Below are positions 9,275-17,344 of a stretch of 64,000 bases of DNA, in pieces; the first letter of the stretch is position 1, and each line of letters begins with the position of its first letter. Made by a program: the position numbers and the translations under genes. Origin of the DNA: Paracoccus acridae (GTDB lineage: Bacteria > Pseudomonadota > Alphaproteobacteria > Rhodobacterales > Rhodobacteraceae); NCBI RefSeq assembly GCF_014642735.1, contig NZ_BMIV01000006.1, positions 1 to 64,000 on the forward strand. The letters run 5' to 3'. The notes beneath the pieces are model-generated. The model was given only the letters and a program-made list of their open reading frames with translations, did no database searches and was not told where the DNA came from.

Positions 9275-9396
9275 TGCGCGAACCGCGAAACCAGAAGGCC
9301 GCGATGATCCTTTAACCGGCCATCGACCTGAAGGACGGAAACTGCATCCGCCCGCCGCGCGGAGAGATGGAGGCCGCGCCTGCTGGGACCGAGTGA
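9275..9396 (+). pseudogene. hisA: inverted, truncated copy of the hisA 5' end
   Basis: This stretch reads, on the opposite strand to hisA, as a diverged copy of the hisA leader and first ~30 codons. The leader CCGCGAAACCAG matches the hisA leader, then comes ATG ATC CTT TAA (hisA has TAC as codon 4). It continues as [19 protein letters not shown] and a final stop. Nucleotide agreement is about 85 percent by eye over roughly 115 bases, with one codon lost near the end. The TAA at codon 4 and the early loss of homology make it a non-functional fragment. Together with the intact gene it forms an imperfect inverted repeat around the DUF2147 gene. Confidence 0.8.
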
Positions 9397-9399
9397 CGA

Positions 9400-9425
9400 A
9401 CGCACCCGCAGGACGGCGGGTGCGT
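9400..9425 (-). terminator. hairpin downstream of sqdB
   Basis: ACGCACCCGC (9400-9409) pairs perfectly with GCGGGTGCGT (9416-9425) around a 6-base loop, just beyond the sqdB stop. There is no clear T-run on either side. It could act on transcripts from both directions. Confidence 0.5.
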
Positions 9426-9432
9426 CAGCAAT

Positions 9433-10596
9433 TCACGCGGTCCGCCATTGCGACACGCAGGGGATCTTGTTCCGGTCGCAGCGGTCGGCGAATTTCCGGG
9501 CGATTTCCTGCACCTCGGCCAGCAACCCGTCCTCCAGCTTGATCGGATCGAGGCCAAGCCCAAGGAAACGGTCGTTGGCGACGTGCAGGTCGTTCTCGTC
9601 CGCCTCGTTGCGGGGGTTCTTGAGGAACGCGACCTCGACGCCGGTCTGGTCGGCGATCATCTGCGCCAGATCGCGGACGCGGTGGGTTTCGGTCATCTGG
9701 TTCAGGATGTTGACCCGGTCGCCGCGCGCCGGCGGGTTCGTCAGCGCCAGTTCGATGCAGCGGCAGGTGTCCTGGATGTGGATGAAGGCGCGGGTCTGCC
9801 CGCCCGTTCCATGCACCGTCAGCGGATAGCCGATCGCGGCCTGCATCAGGAAGCGGTTCAGCACCGTGCCGTAATCGCCGTCATAGTCGAAGCGGTTGAT
9901 CAGCCGGTCGTCCATGCGGGTTTCCTCGGTCTGGGTGCCCCAGACGATGCCCTGGTGCAGGTCGGTGATCCGCACGCCGTCGTTCTTGTTGTAATAGAAG
10001 AAGAACAGCTGATCCTGGGTCTTGGTCATGTGATAGATCGACCCCGGATTGGCGGGATACAGGATTTCCTGCCGGTGGGGGCCGTTCTCGGTCTCGATCA
10101 CGACATCAAGATAGCCTTCGGGGATCTTCATGCCCGCCGTGCCATAGCCATAGACGCCCATCGTGCCCAGGTGGACCAGGTGGATGTCCTGTCCGCTTTC
10201 GACGATGGCGGCCAGAACGTCGTTGGTGGCGTTCAGGTTGTTGTTGACCGTGTAACGCTTGTGCCAGCTGGACTTCATCGAATAGGGCGCGGCCCGCTGT
10301 TCGGCGAAATGGATCACCGCGTCGGGCTTTTCGTCGCGCAGCAGGGTCAGCAGGCGGTGGTAATGCTTGCCCACCGTGAAGTTCTCGACCCGGATCTGGT
10401 GGTTGGTCAATTCCTGCCAGGCGCGAACCCGTTCGCCTAGGGGGCGGATCGGGGTCAGGCTGCTGACCTCAAGCTCCACGTCGATCTTCCGGCGCGACAG
10501 GTTGTCCACGATGATGACGTCATGGCCGCGCGCCGACAGATGAAGGGCCGTGGGCCAGCCGCAGAAACCGTCTCCGCCCAGAACGATGATTTTCAT
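9433..10596 (-). CDS. sqdB: UDP-sulfoquinovose synthase
   Basis: Converts UDP-glucose and sulfite to UDP-sulfoquinovose, the head-group donor for the sulfolipid SQDG. The 387-residue protein is an extended SDR enzyme. It has the nucleotide loop GGDGFCGW at 7-14, catalytic Thr145 (LGTMGVYG) and the Tyr188-x3-Lys192 pair (YHMTK). It also has the family-specific segments [12 protein letters not shown] and [13 protein letters not shown]. The usual bacterial partners sqdD, sqdC and sqdA are not here; the gene instead lies downstream of kpsT on the same strand. The product could therefore feed sulfolipid or a surface polysaccharide; sulfolipid is the established role. Confidence 0.92.
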   Translation of the reverse strand: MKIIVLGGDGFCGWPTALHLSARGHDVIIVDNLSRRKIDVELEVSSLTPIRPLGERVRAWQELTNHQIRVENFTVGKHYHRLLTLLRDEKPDAVIHFAEQRAAPYSMKSSWHKRYTVNNNLNATNDVLAAIVESGQDIHLVHLGTMGVYGYGTAGMKIPEGYLDVVIETENGPHRQEILYPANPGSIYHMTKTQDQLFFFYYNKNDGVRITDLHQGIVWGTQTEETRMDDRLINRFDYDGDYGTVLNRFLMQAAIGYPLTVHGTGGQTRAFIHIQDTCRCIELALTNPPARGDRVNILNQMTETHRVRDLAQMIADQTGVEVAFLKNPRNEADENDLHVANDRFLGLGLDPIKLEDGLLAEVQEIARKFADRCDRNKIPCVSQWRTA

Positions 10597-10638
10597 GAAC
10601 CTGCCCTTATGGATGCGCTGCTCGCCGCCTTGTAATGG

Positions 10639-10665
10639 GGCGGCATGGCAGACGCCATAGCCGCC
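10639..10665 (-). terminator. hairpin between kpsT and sqdB
   Basis: GGCGGCATGGC (10639-10649) pairs with GCCATAGCCGCC (10654-10665) with one bulge. It has no T-run. It lies in the 102-base kpsT-sqdB gap and may mark an mRNA end or processing site. Confidence 0.35.
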
Positions 10666-10698
10666 ATGCGGCCGACACGGGACCGTTGCAATCCGGTC

Positions 10699-11373
10699 CT
10701 AGCCCGCCTTGGCCACGGCCCGCTGCATGTTGGCGGTATGGACCGCGATGGCATCTTCCAGATCGTGGAAATAGCTGAGCTTTCCGTTTTCCAAGACCGC
10801 CCCGGCCTGGCAGATCTCTCTCAGGGAGGGCATGGAATGGGACACGACGACCGCCCCGGCCGCCTTCATGCGCGCGTTGAAGACATGGTTTGACTTGGCG
10901 CGGAAGGCGGCGTCGCCCACGGCCGACACCTCGTCCACCAGATAGGTGTCGAAGGGCACCGCCATGGACACGCCAAAGGCCAGCCGCGCCCGCATCCCCG
11001 ACGAATAGGTGCGGAACGGAAGATAGAAATGCTGGCCCAGTTCGGCGAAATCCTCGACGAAGTCGCGCATCTCGTCCGTGTCGATGCCATAGACGCGCGC
11101 GACAAAGCGGCAGTTCTGTTCCCCCGTCAGTTCGCCGTTGAAGGACCCCGCAAAGCCCACCGGCCAGCTGATCGTGCCGGTGGACAGGATCCGCCCCGAG
11201 GTGGGCAGCATCGCCCCCGAGATCATCCGCAACAGCGAGGACTTGCCCGCGCCGTTGCGTCCCAGCAGCGCCACGGACACGCCCGTCGGAAAGGTCACGT
11301 TCATGTTGTCGGCCACGACCTTTCGCCGCCCGTTCAGCTTGTAGATCTTGGTGAGGTTTTCCAGCCGGATCAT
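10699..11373 (-). CDS. kpsT: capsule polysaccharide export ATP-binding protein (KpsT-type)
   Basis: ATPase of an ABC-2 exporter for capsular or related polysaccharides. The 224-residue protein has Walker A GRNGAGKSS (38-46), an unusual ABC signature YSSGMRAR (123-130) and Walker B YLVDE (144-148), followed by AVGDAAF as in KpsT/Wzt proteins. It overlaps the upstream kpsE remnant by four bases (ATGA). The gene itself is full length, but the membrane partners visible here (kpsE and kpsM) are both truncated. It can work only if intact copies exist elsewhere; it may be a relic. Confidence 0.88.
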   Translation of the reverse strand: MIRLENLTKIYKLNGRRKVVADNMNVTFPTGVSVALLGRNGAGKSSLLRMISGAMLPTSGRILSTGTISWPVGFAGSFNGELTGEQNCRFVARVYGIDTDEMRDFVEDFAELGQHFYLPFRTYSSGMRARLAFGVSMAVPFDTYLVDEVSAVGDAAFRAKSNHVFNARMKAAGAVVVSHSMPSLREICQAGAVLENGKLSYFHDLEDAIAVHTANMQRAVAKAG

Positions 11374-11699
11374 CGACGGTCGCGCAAACTGTAATAGGTC
11401 AGGATGCCGACGATCCAGATCAGCAGCAGAAATCCGCCCAGCAGGGGCAGCAGCTTCAGCCGCTTGGGGAATTCGGAATCCTCGGCCAGGGTCGGCTTGA
11501 CATAGGCGGCCAGGTATCGGGTCTGGCGCGCGGCTTCGGCGCGGGCGGCGTCATAGGCGGCCCGGGACGCGATATAGGTCTGTTCCGCGAATTCGCGATC
11601 CACCATCAGGCTTTCGAACTGGCCCACGACCGTGGACAGCGCCTCGCCAGTGGCGGTCTCGGAACCGAATTTCTGGCGTTCTGCGGCGATCTGTTCGCC
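11370..11699 (-). pseudogene. kpsE: 5'-truncated kpsE (capsule export inner-membrane protein)
   Basis: The last ~110 codons of a KpsE/Wzz-type polysaccharide co-polymerase/export protein. The visible part is a coiled-coil stretch (EQIAAERQKFG to ARQTRYLAAY), the conserved VKPTLAEDSEFPKRLK, a C-terminal transmembrane helix (LLGGFLLLIWIVGILTYY) and a basic end. A longer open frame continues to 12344 but past about 11700 it is only the antisense of the kpsM remnant. The real gene is therefore broken near 11696-11705, having lost its N-terminal two thirds and its first membrane segment. The stop overlaps the kpsT start, showing the original operon. Confidence 0.8.
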
Positions 11700-12365
11700 G
11701 AATCCCTGGCCGGCATCGTGCTGTTGACGCTGGTCTTTTCCATGGTCCTGGCCAAGCCACCCATCGGCACGAACTTCCCGATCTTCTATGCGACGGGGAT
11801 GGTGCCCTTCCTGTTCTACATGGCGATATCCGGCAAGGTGGCGCAGTCCATCCTGTATTCCAAGGCGTTGCTGGCCTATCCCGCCGTGACCTTCATGGAC
11901 GCCTTGCTGGCGCGCATGATCATGAACGGCATCACGCAGATGCTGGTGGCCTATATCGTTTTTGCCGCGCTTCTGTTTTTCCAGGACACGCGAACCGACC
12001 CCCAGGCAGGGGGAATTGCCCTGTCGCTGCTGATGGCCTTTTCCTTTGGCGTCGCCGTGGGGGCGGTGAACTGTTTCCTGACCGAGGCTTTTTCCTGGTG
12101 GCCGCAGGTCTGGGCGATCCTGAACCGGCCCTTGTTCCTGATTTCCTGCGTCTTCTTCATGTATGACGATATCCCGGCGCCGTTTTCGGACTATCTGTGG
12201 TTCAATCCGCTGGTCCATGTGGTCGGCCAGAGGCGGAAGGCCTTTTATCCGTCCTATGCAGGGGACTATGTCAGCCCGCTTTATGTGCTGGGGGTGTCGC
12301 TGTTCGTCTATGCCCTCGGCCTGGCGCTTCTGATCCGCTATCACCGCGACCTGCAGAACAGCTGA
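11700..12365 (+). pseudogene. kpsM: 5'-truncated kpsM (capsule export ABC-2 permease)
   Basis: Permease of the polysaccharide exporter lacking its N-terminus. Homology begins around ESLAGIVLLTL and continues with AKPPIGTNFP, FYATGMVPF and five or six hydrophobic segments to IRYHRDLQNS, ending at TGA 12363-12365. Complete KpsM-type proteins run to about 260 residues; roughly 40 residues, including the cytosolic amphipathic start, are absent. A GTG at 11718 could start a 215-residue product but there is no convincing ribosome-binding site. The break coincides with that of kpsE, so the 5' ends of both genes were lost in one event. Confidence 0.75.
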
Positions 12366-12385
12366 CCGGCCCCGATCAGCCCGGA

Positions 12386-13414
12386 TCAGCCCTGGGGGTT
12401 TATCAGCCTGCTCAGCACCGCGTCGCGGGTGATGCAGCCGCCGCCCTGGACGGGCAAGGCGGGCCGGTCCGCCAGCAGTTCCATCACCCGGCGCACCGGC
12501 ATGTCGCGGGGGACCGGATCGCCCCCCAGGCCCTCGGGCACATCGCCCGGCTGGACCACGTCGGCGGCGGTCAGGACGCCCAGCGGGTTCATGTGGGCCA
12601 CGAAATCGGCGACATAGTCGTTGACCGGGTTGGCGATGATGTCGCGTGCGGTGCCGATCTGGACGATGCGCCCGCCCTCCATCAGGGCGATGCGGTTGCC
12701 CAGCTTGAAGGCCTCGTCCAGGTCATGGCTGACGAAGATGATCGTGCGGCGGGTCTTGGCCTGCAGTTCCAAAAGTTCATCCTGAAGACGCGCGCGAATC
12801 AGGGGATCCAGGGCGCTGAAGGGTTCGTCCATCAGCAGGATCGGTGCCTGGGTGGCAAAGGCGCGGGCCAGGCCCACGCGCTGCTGCATCCCGCCCGACA
12901 GGTCGCCCACCTTGCGTTCGGCCCAGTCGGTCAGGCCGACCGTTTCCAGTTGCGCGTCAACGCGCGCGCGACGTTCGGCGGCGGGCATCCCCGCCAGTTC
13001 CAGCCCCAGGCCCACGTTTTCGCGCACGCTGCGCCAGGGCAGCAGGCCGAACTGCTGAAAGACCATCGCCACATGGCGCAGGCGGATGTCGCGCAGCGCG
13101 CGCCGGCCCGCCCCGCTGACGGAAATCATGCCGTTGCCGTCCCAGACCCGGACCTCGCCCCGGCAGACGTGGTTCAGGGCATTGACCGCGCGCAGCAGGG
13201 TGGACTTGCCCGATCCCGACAGGCCCATCAAGACCAGGATTTCTCCCTGCCGGACGTTGAGGGAACAGTCGTGGACGCCCAGGACCTGGCCCGTGGCGCT
13301 GCGGATTTCGCCGCGTTCCTTGCCCTGGTCCATCAGCGGCAGGGCGGTTTCCGGGTGATCGCCGAAGACGATGCTGACGCGGTCGAATTCGACGGCGTTG
13401 GGTATGGTGTTCAT
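12386..13414 (-). CDS. choV: choline ABC transporter ATP-binding protein
   Basis: Energises choline import. The 342-residue protein has Walker A GLSGSGKS (64-71), the signature LSGGMQQRV (172-180) and Walker B LLMDEPFSALD (193-203). It begins with the ~50-residue extension typical of ProV/ChoV ATPases. The C-terminal ~90 residues are where ProV proteins carry CBS domains; here one short, poorly conserved unit remains (PRDMPVRRVMELL to LSRLINPQG). ATG 13414 is chosen because it overlaps the choW stop by four bases; the open frame continues upstream only as antisense of choW. Third gene of the choX-choW-choV operon. Confidence 0.92.
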   Translation of the reverse strand: MNTIPNAVEFDRVSIVFGDHPETALPLMDQGKERGEIRSATGQVLGVHDCSLNVRQGEILVLMGLSGSGKSTLLRAVNALNHVCRGEVRVWDGNGMISVSGAGRRALRDIRLRHVAMVFQQFGLLPWRSVRENVGLGLELAGMPAAERRARVDAQLETVGLTDWAERKVGDLSGGMQQRVGLARAFATQAPILLMDEPFSALDPLIRARLQDELLELQAKTRRTIIFVSHDLDEAFKLGNRIALMEGGRIVQIGTARDIIANPVNDYVADFVAHMNPLGVLTAADVVQPGDVPEGLGGDPVPRDMPVRRVMELLADRPALPVQGGGCITRDAVLSRLINPQG

Positions 13415-14259
13415 TTCCGGCCCTCCATCCGCAGCATCCGGTCCAGAAGGATCGCCACCACGACGATCACGAAACCCGATTCGAAGCCAAGCGAGGTGTT
13501 CACGCTGTTCAGCGCCCGCACCACCGGAACCCCAAGGCCGGATGCGCCCACAAGCGCCGCGATCACCACCATGGACAGCGACAGCATGATGGTCTGGTTC
13601 AGGCCCGCCATGATCTGGGGCAGGGCGCTTGGCAGTTCGACCTTCCACAGAAGCTGGCGCGGCGTGGCGCCAAAGGCGGTCGCGGCCTCGACCAGGGCGG
13701 GCGGGGTGGATGCGATGCCAAGCTGCGTCAGCCGGATCGGCGCGGGCAGCACGAAGATCACGGTCGCCAGCAGGCCCGGCACCATGCCGATGCCGAAGAA
13801 GACGATGGCCGGGATCAGATAGACGAAGGTCGGCAGCGTCTGCATCAGGTCCAGCACGGGCCGCATCCAGGCATAAAGGCGCGGCCGGTGCGCGGCGGCG
13901 ATGCCCACGGGAACGCCGATCGCCATGCAGACCAGGCAGGCCGCCAGAACCAGCGTCAGGGACTGCATCATCTCGTCCCAGTAACCCTGGTTCAGCACGA
14001 ACAGCAGGCCCAGGGCGACCAGCAGGCAGGTCTTCCAGTTCCGTTGCAGCAGCCAGGTCAGCGCCACCGCCAGCAGGATGAACAGGAAGGGATGGGGGGC
14101 TTCCAACGCGGCGAGGATCCGGCCGATCAGCCATTCCAACGCGCCCGCTATGGTATTGAACAAGCCGGCCGCATTGGCGTTCAGCCAGTCGAAGACCCCC
14201 TTGGCCGTGCGGCCCACGGGGATCTTGTTGTCAGTCACCCATGCCGTCAACTGCTCCAT
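13411..14259 (-). CDS. choW: choline ABC transporter permease
   Basis: Inner-membrane permease of the choline importer, 282 residues with about six or seven hydrophobic helices. The cytosolic EAA-type loop is visible as EAATAFGATPRQLLWKVEL, the contact site for ChoV. The soluble N-terminal stretch (about 1-45) precedes the first helix as in ProW-like permeases. It overlaps choV by four bases and lies 44 bases downstream of choX, so the three are one operon. Its divergence from the bet genes supports choline rather than glycine betaine or proline as substrate. Confidence 0.92.
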   Translation of the reverse strand: MEQLTAWVTDNKIPVGRTAKGVFDWLNANAAGLFNTIAGALEWLIGRILAALEAPHPFLFILLAVALTWLLQRNWKTCLLVALGLLFVLNQGYWDEMMQSLTLVLAACLVCMAIGVPVGIAAAHRPRLYAWMRPVLDLMQTLPTFVYLIPAIVFFGIGMVPGLLATVIFVLPAPIRLTQLGIASTPPALVEAATAFGATPRQLLWKVELPSALPQIMAGLNQTIMLSLSMVVIAALVGASGLGVPVVRALNSVNTSLGFESGFVIVVVAILLDRMLRMEGRK

Positions 14260-14303
14260 GCGCGATTCCTTGCTGGTTTAAGGGAAGGCGGACGCGCCGG
14301 CGA

Positions 14304-15239
14304 TCAGCCGGACAGCGCCTCGGTCAGGGCGGCCTGCGCGTCGTTGCCGTCGAATGTCGTCACGCCGTCCAGCCAGGAGGTTGCGGCATCGGGATTGGCC
14401 GACAGCCATTCCTTTGCAGCCTCCATCGGATCCTGGCCGTCGTTCAGGATCATGCCCATGACCTCGTTCTCCATGGGCAGGGTGAATTCCAGGTTCTGCA
14501 GGAACTTGCCCACGTTGGGGCATTCCGTGACATAGCCCTGGCGGGTGTTCGTGCGCACCTCGGCGCCGCCCAGGTCGGGGCCGAACACCTCGTCGCCGCC
14601 GGTCAGGTAGGTCATCTCGAACTGGGCGTTCATCGGATGGGGCTCCCATCCCAGGAACACGATCGGCTGGTCGGCGCTGCTGGCGCGGGCGACTTGGGCC
14701 AGCATCCCCTGTTCGCTGGATTCGACCACCTCGAAGGTGCCCAGGCCGAACTTGTCGCCGGCCACCATCTCCAGCAGCAGGCGGTTGCCGTCGTTGCCCG
14801 GCTCGATGCCATAGATCTGGCCCGACAGCGCGTCCTTGTGTTCCGCGATCTTGCCGAAGTCGGTGATGCCCAGGTCGGCGCCCGCCTTGTTCGTGGCCAG
14901 CGTGTATTTCGCCCCCGTCAGGTTGGTGCGCACCGTGTCCACCGTGCCCGCGTCGCGATAGGGGGCGATGTCGGCCTCCATCGTGGGCATCCAGTTGCCC
15001 AGGAAGACGTCCACGTCATCGGTGGACAGCGCCGTATAGGTGACGGGCACCGACAGCAGCTTCGTTTCCGTCTCGTATCCCAGGGCCTGCAGCACGGTCG
15101 AGGCAAGCGCCGTCGTCGCCGTGATGTCGGACCAGCCCACATCGGAAAACACGACCTGGCGGCAATCGTCTGGTTCAGCGGCGAAGGCGGGTCCGGCCAC
15201 GGCAATCGCAAGGGTGGTGATCAGGCTTTTGCGGATCAT
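14304..15239 (-). CDS. choX: choline-binding periplasmic protein
   Basis: Solute receptor of the choline importer; 311-residue precursor. A Sec signal peptide (MIRKSLITT to AGPAFA) is followed by the mature start AEPDDCRQVVF. The OpuAC-type fold is indicated by DVFLGNWMPTME and FLGWEPHPMN, segments with the aromatic residues that form the quaternary-ammonium cage in ChoX. Start 15239 is preferred over 15272 or 15248 because AGGGA lies about 9 bases upstream and the signal peptide begins directly. It is divergent from betI, with a BetI-like operator just upstream that probably controls both directions. Confidence 0.92.
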   Translation of the reverse strand: MIRKSLITTLAIAVAGPAFAAEPDDCRQVVFSDVGWSDITATTALASTVLQALGYETETKLLSVPVTYTALSTDDVDVFLGNWMPTMEADIAPYRDAGTVDTVRTNLTGAKYTLATNKAGADLGITDFGKIAEHKDALSGQIYGIEPGNDGNRLLLEMVAGDKFGLGTFEVVESSEQGMLAQVARASSADQPIVFLGWEPHPMNAQFEMTYLTGGDEVFGPDLGGAEVRTNTRQGYVTECPNVGKFLQNLEFTLPMENEVMGMILNDGQDPMEAAKEWLSANPDAATSWLDGVTTFDGNDAQAALTEALSG

Positions 15240-15256
15240 GCGGTGCATCCCTGTTC

Positions 15257-15276
15257 TTGATTGGTTGATCAATTAA
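15257..15276. promoter_or_regulatory. BetI-like operator between choX and betI
   Basis: TTGATTGGTTGATCAATTAA closely resembles the E. coli BetI binding sequence as I recall it (TTGATTGG followed by TCAAT). It contains the perfect palindrome TTGATCAA at 15265-15272. It lies 17 bases from the choX start and 48 bases from the betI start, a position that would let BetI repress both units until choline is present. Confidence 0.65.
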
Positions 15277-15324
15277 AGATAGACAGGCTTCGAATAGCAA
15301 CAGTTTCTTTGCACAGGTGCTGCC

Positions 15325-15891
15325 TTGCCCAAGATTGGCGCCGAGCCTATCCGAAAAGCCGCGTTAATCAACGCCACGATCTTCGAGGTCGGGCGCACGG
15401 GGTCGCTTGACGTCACCGTGGCCCAGATCGCGCGGCGGGCCGGCATGTCGCCTGCGCTGGCGCATCACTATTTCGGGTCCAAGGACCAGATCTTTCTGGC
15501 CGCGATGCGCTATATCCTGCGCGTCTATGGTGGATCGGTCGCGGAACGGCTGCCCGGCCACGGGACGCGCGGCCGGCTGAACGCCATCATCCACGCCAGC
15601 TTCGCGCCGCAGAATTTCCAGCGCGAAACCGTCAGCGCCTGGGTCAACTTCTATGCCCTGGCGCTCATCAACCCCGAGGCCGAGCGGCTGCTGCGCGTGT
15701 ATCACCGCCGGCTGCGGTCGAACCTGATTCTGGCGCTGCGCCCGCTGACCGACGATCCGGCCCGCGTGGCCGAAACCCTGGGCGCGCTGATCGACGGCGT
15801 TTACCTGCGCACCGTCCTGACGCGCGACGATGTGGATGCCGCCGCCGCCGAAAAGCTGATCTTCGATTACCTGGACGAGGTTCTGTCTTGA
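15325..15891 (+). CDS. betI: BetI, choline-responsive TetR-family repressor
   Basis: Represses the choline-to-betaine genes when choline is absent. The 188-residue protein has an N-terminal TetR helix-turn-helix ([22 protein letters not shown], about residues 32-53) and begins MPKIG, matching the BetI family N-terminus. That start is a TTG codon at 15325, and no in-frame ATG gives the conserved N-terminus. The stop overlaps the betB start as TTGA, so betI-betB-betA is a tightly coupled operon. Confidence 0.92.
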   Translation: MPKIGAEPIRKAALINATIFEVGRTGSLDVTVAQIARRAGMSPALAHHYFGSKDQIFLAAMRYILRVYGGSVAERLPGHGTRGRLNAIIHASFAPQNFQRETVSAWVNFYALALINPEAERLLRVYHRRLRSNLILALRPLTDDPARVAETLGALIDGVYLRTVLTRDDVDAAAAEKLIFDYLDEVLS

Positions 15892-17333
15892 CCCACGACG
15901 CCCAACCCCCCGCCAGCCTGTTCATCGACGGCGCCTTTGTCGAAGGCGAGGGCGGGGCGCTGCCCGTCTTCTATCCCTACACCGGCCAGGAAATTGCCTC
16001 GCTGCGCGAGGCTTCCGGGACCCAGGTGGCGCTTGCCTGCCAATCCGCCGCCCGCGCGCAACCTGCCTGGGCGGCGATGAGCCCTGCCGACCGGGGCCGC
16101 GTCCTGTCCCGCGCCGCCGCCATCATCCGCGACCGGAACGAGGACCTGTCGCGGCTGGAAACGCTGGATACCGGCAAGCCCATCCAGGAAACGCTGGTGG
16201 CCGACTGGGCATCCGGCGCGGCGGCGCTGGAATATTTCGGCGGCCTGGCCGCGACCGTGACCGGCCAGATGATCCCCCTGGGCCGCGACTGGGCCTATAC
16301 CCGGCGCGAGGCCCTGGGCGTCTGCGCGGGCATCGGGGCCTGGAACTATCCCAGCCAGATCGCCTGCTGGAAGGCCGCGCCCGCCCTGGCCATGGGCAAC
16401 GCCATGGTTTTCAAGCCGTCCGAGGAAACGCCGCTGGGCGCCCTGAAACTGGCCGAGATCCTGGTCGAGGCCGGGGCGCCCCCTGGCATATTCAATGTCG
16501 TCCAGGGGGGCGGAGAGGTCGGGGCCGCGCTTGTCACCGATCCCCATGTCGCCAAGGTCTCGCTGACCGGATCGGTGCCGACGGGCCGCCGCGTCTATGC
16601 CGCCGCAGCCGAGGGGATGCGCCATGTCACGATGGAACTGGGCGGCAAGTCGCCCTTGATCGTCTTCGACGACGCCAGCCTGGACGATGCCGTGGGCGCG
16701 GCGATCCTGGCGAATTTCTATTCCTCGGGCCAGATCTGTTCCAACGGCACGCGGGTGTTCCTGCAACAGGGCATCGCGCGACGCTTCCTGGATCGGCTGG
16801 CGGAACGGCTGGCGACGATCCGCACGGGCGACCCGCTGGACCCTGAAACGCAATTCGGCCCGATCATCAACGGCACGCAGGCGGGCAAGATCCGCGCGGC
16901 CATCGCGGCGGGCCGGGACGCGGGCGCGCGGCTGGTCTGCGGCGGGGTGGGAGAGGGGGCCTTCATCCCGCCCACCGTATTTGCCGACGCCACCGACGAC
17001 ATGACCATCACCCGCGACGAAATCTTCGGCCCGGTGATGACCACCCTGACCTTCGCGGACGAAGCCGAGGCCGTGGCCCGCGCCAATGCCACCGGCTTCG
17101 GCCTGGCAGCCGGGGTCTTTACCCGCGACCTGACCCGCGCCCATCGCGTGGTCGCCGCGCTGGAGGCCGGCACCTGCTGGATCAACGCCTATAACCTGAC
17201 GCCGGTCGAGATGCCCTTCGGCGGCGTCAAGATGTCGGGCCTGGGGCGCGAGAACGGCACCGCCGCCATCGAGCATTATTCGCAACTCAAGACCGTCTAT
17301 GTCGGCATGGGCGCCGTCGAGGCGCCATACTAA
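15888..17333 (+). CDS. betB: betaine-aldehyde dehydrogenase
   Basis: NAD(P)-dependent oxidation of betaine aldehyde to glycine betaine, the second step of the pathway. The 481-residue ALDH-family protein has catalytic Glu250 (MELGGKSP) and Cys284 ([12 protein letters not shown]). The NAD-binding segment LTGSVPTGR is at 226-234, and Lys176 and Glu179 lie in VFKPSEETP. The start is TTG 15888, overlapping the betI stop. An alternative start is not apparent, since the [13 protein letters not shown] segment belongs to the family N-terminus. It is followed by betA after 11 bases. Confidence 0.93.
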   Translation: MTHDAQPPASLFIDGAFVEGEGGALPVFYPYTGQEIASLREASGTQVALACQSAARAQPAWAAMSPADRGRVLSRAAAIIRDRNEDLSRLETLDTGKPIQETLVADWASGAAALEYFGGLAATVTGQMIPLGRDWAYTRREALGVCAGIGAWNYPSQIACWKAAPALAMGNAMVFKPSEETPLGALKLAEILVEAGAPPGIFNVVQGGGEVGAALVTDPHVAKVSLTGSVPTGRRVYAAAAEGMRHVTMELGGKSPLIVFDDASLDDAVGAAILANFYSSGQICSNGTRVFLQQGIARRFLDRLAERLATIRTGDPLDPETQFGPIINGTQAGKIRAAIAAGRDAGARLVCGGVGEGAFIPPTVFADATDDMTITRDEIFGPVMTTLTFADEAEAVARANATGFGLAAGVFTRDLTRAHRVVAALEAGTCWINAYNLTPVEMPFGGVKMSGLGRENGTAAIEHYSQLKTVYVGMGAVEAPY

Positions 17334-17344
17334 GGGGGATCGCC

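Noticed and set aside
11700..12344. Minus-strand frame that would lengthen the kpsE remnant to 324 residues
   Set aside because: Beyond 11700 it is merely antisense to the kpsM remnant and its residues have no KpsE-like features.
15867..17285. Long minus-strand open frame (472 codons) opposite betB
   Set aside because: Antisense shadow caused by high GC third positions; no ribosome-binding site or family features, while betB is certain.
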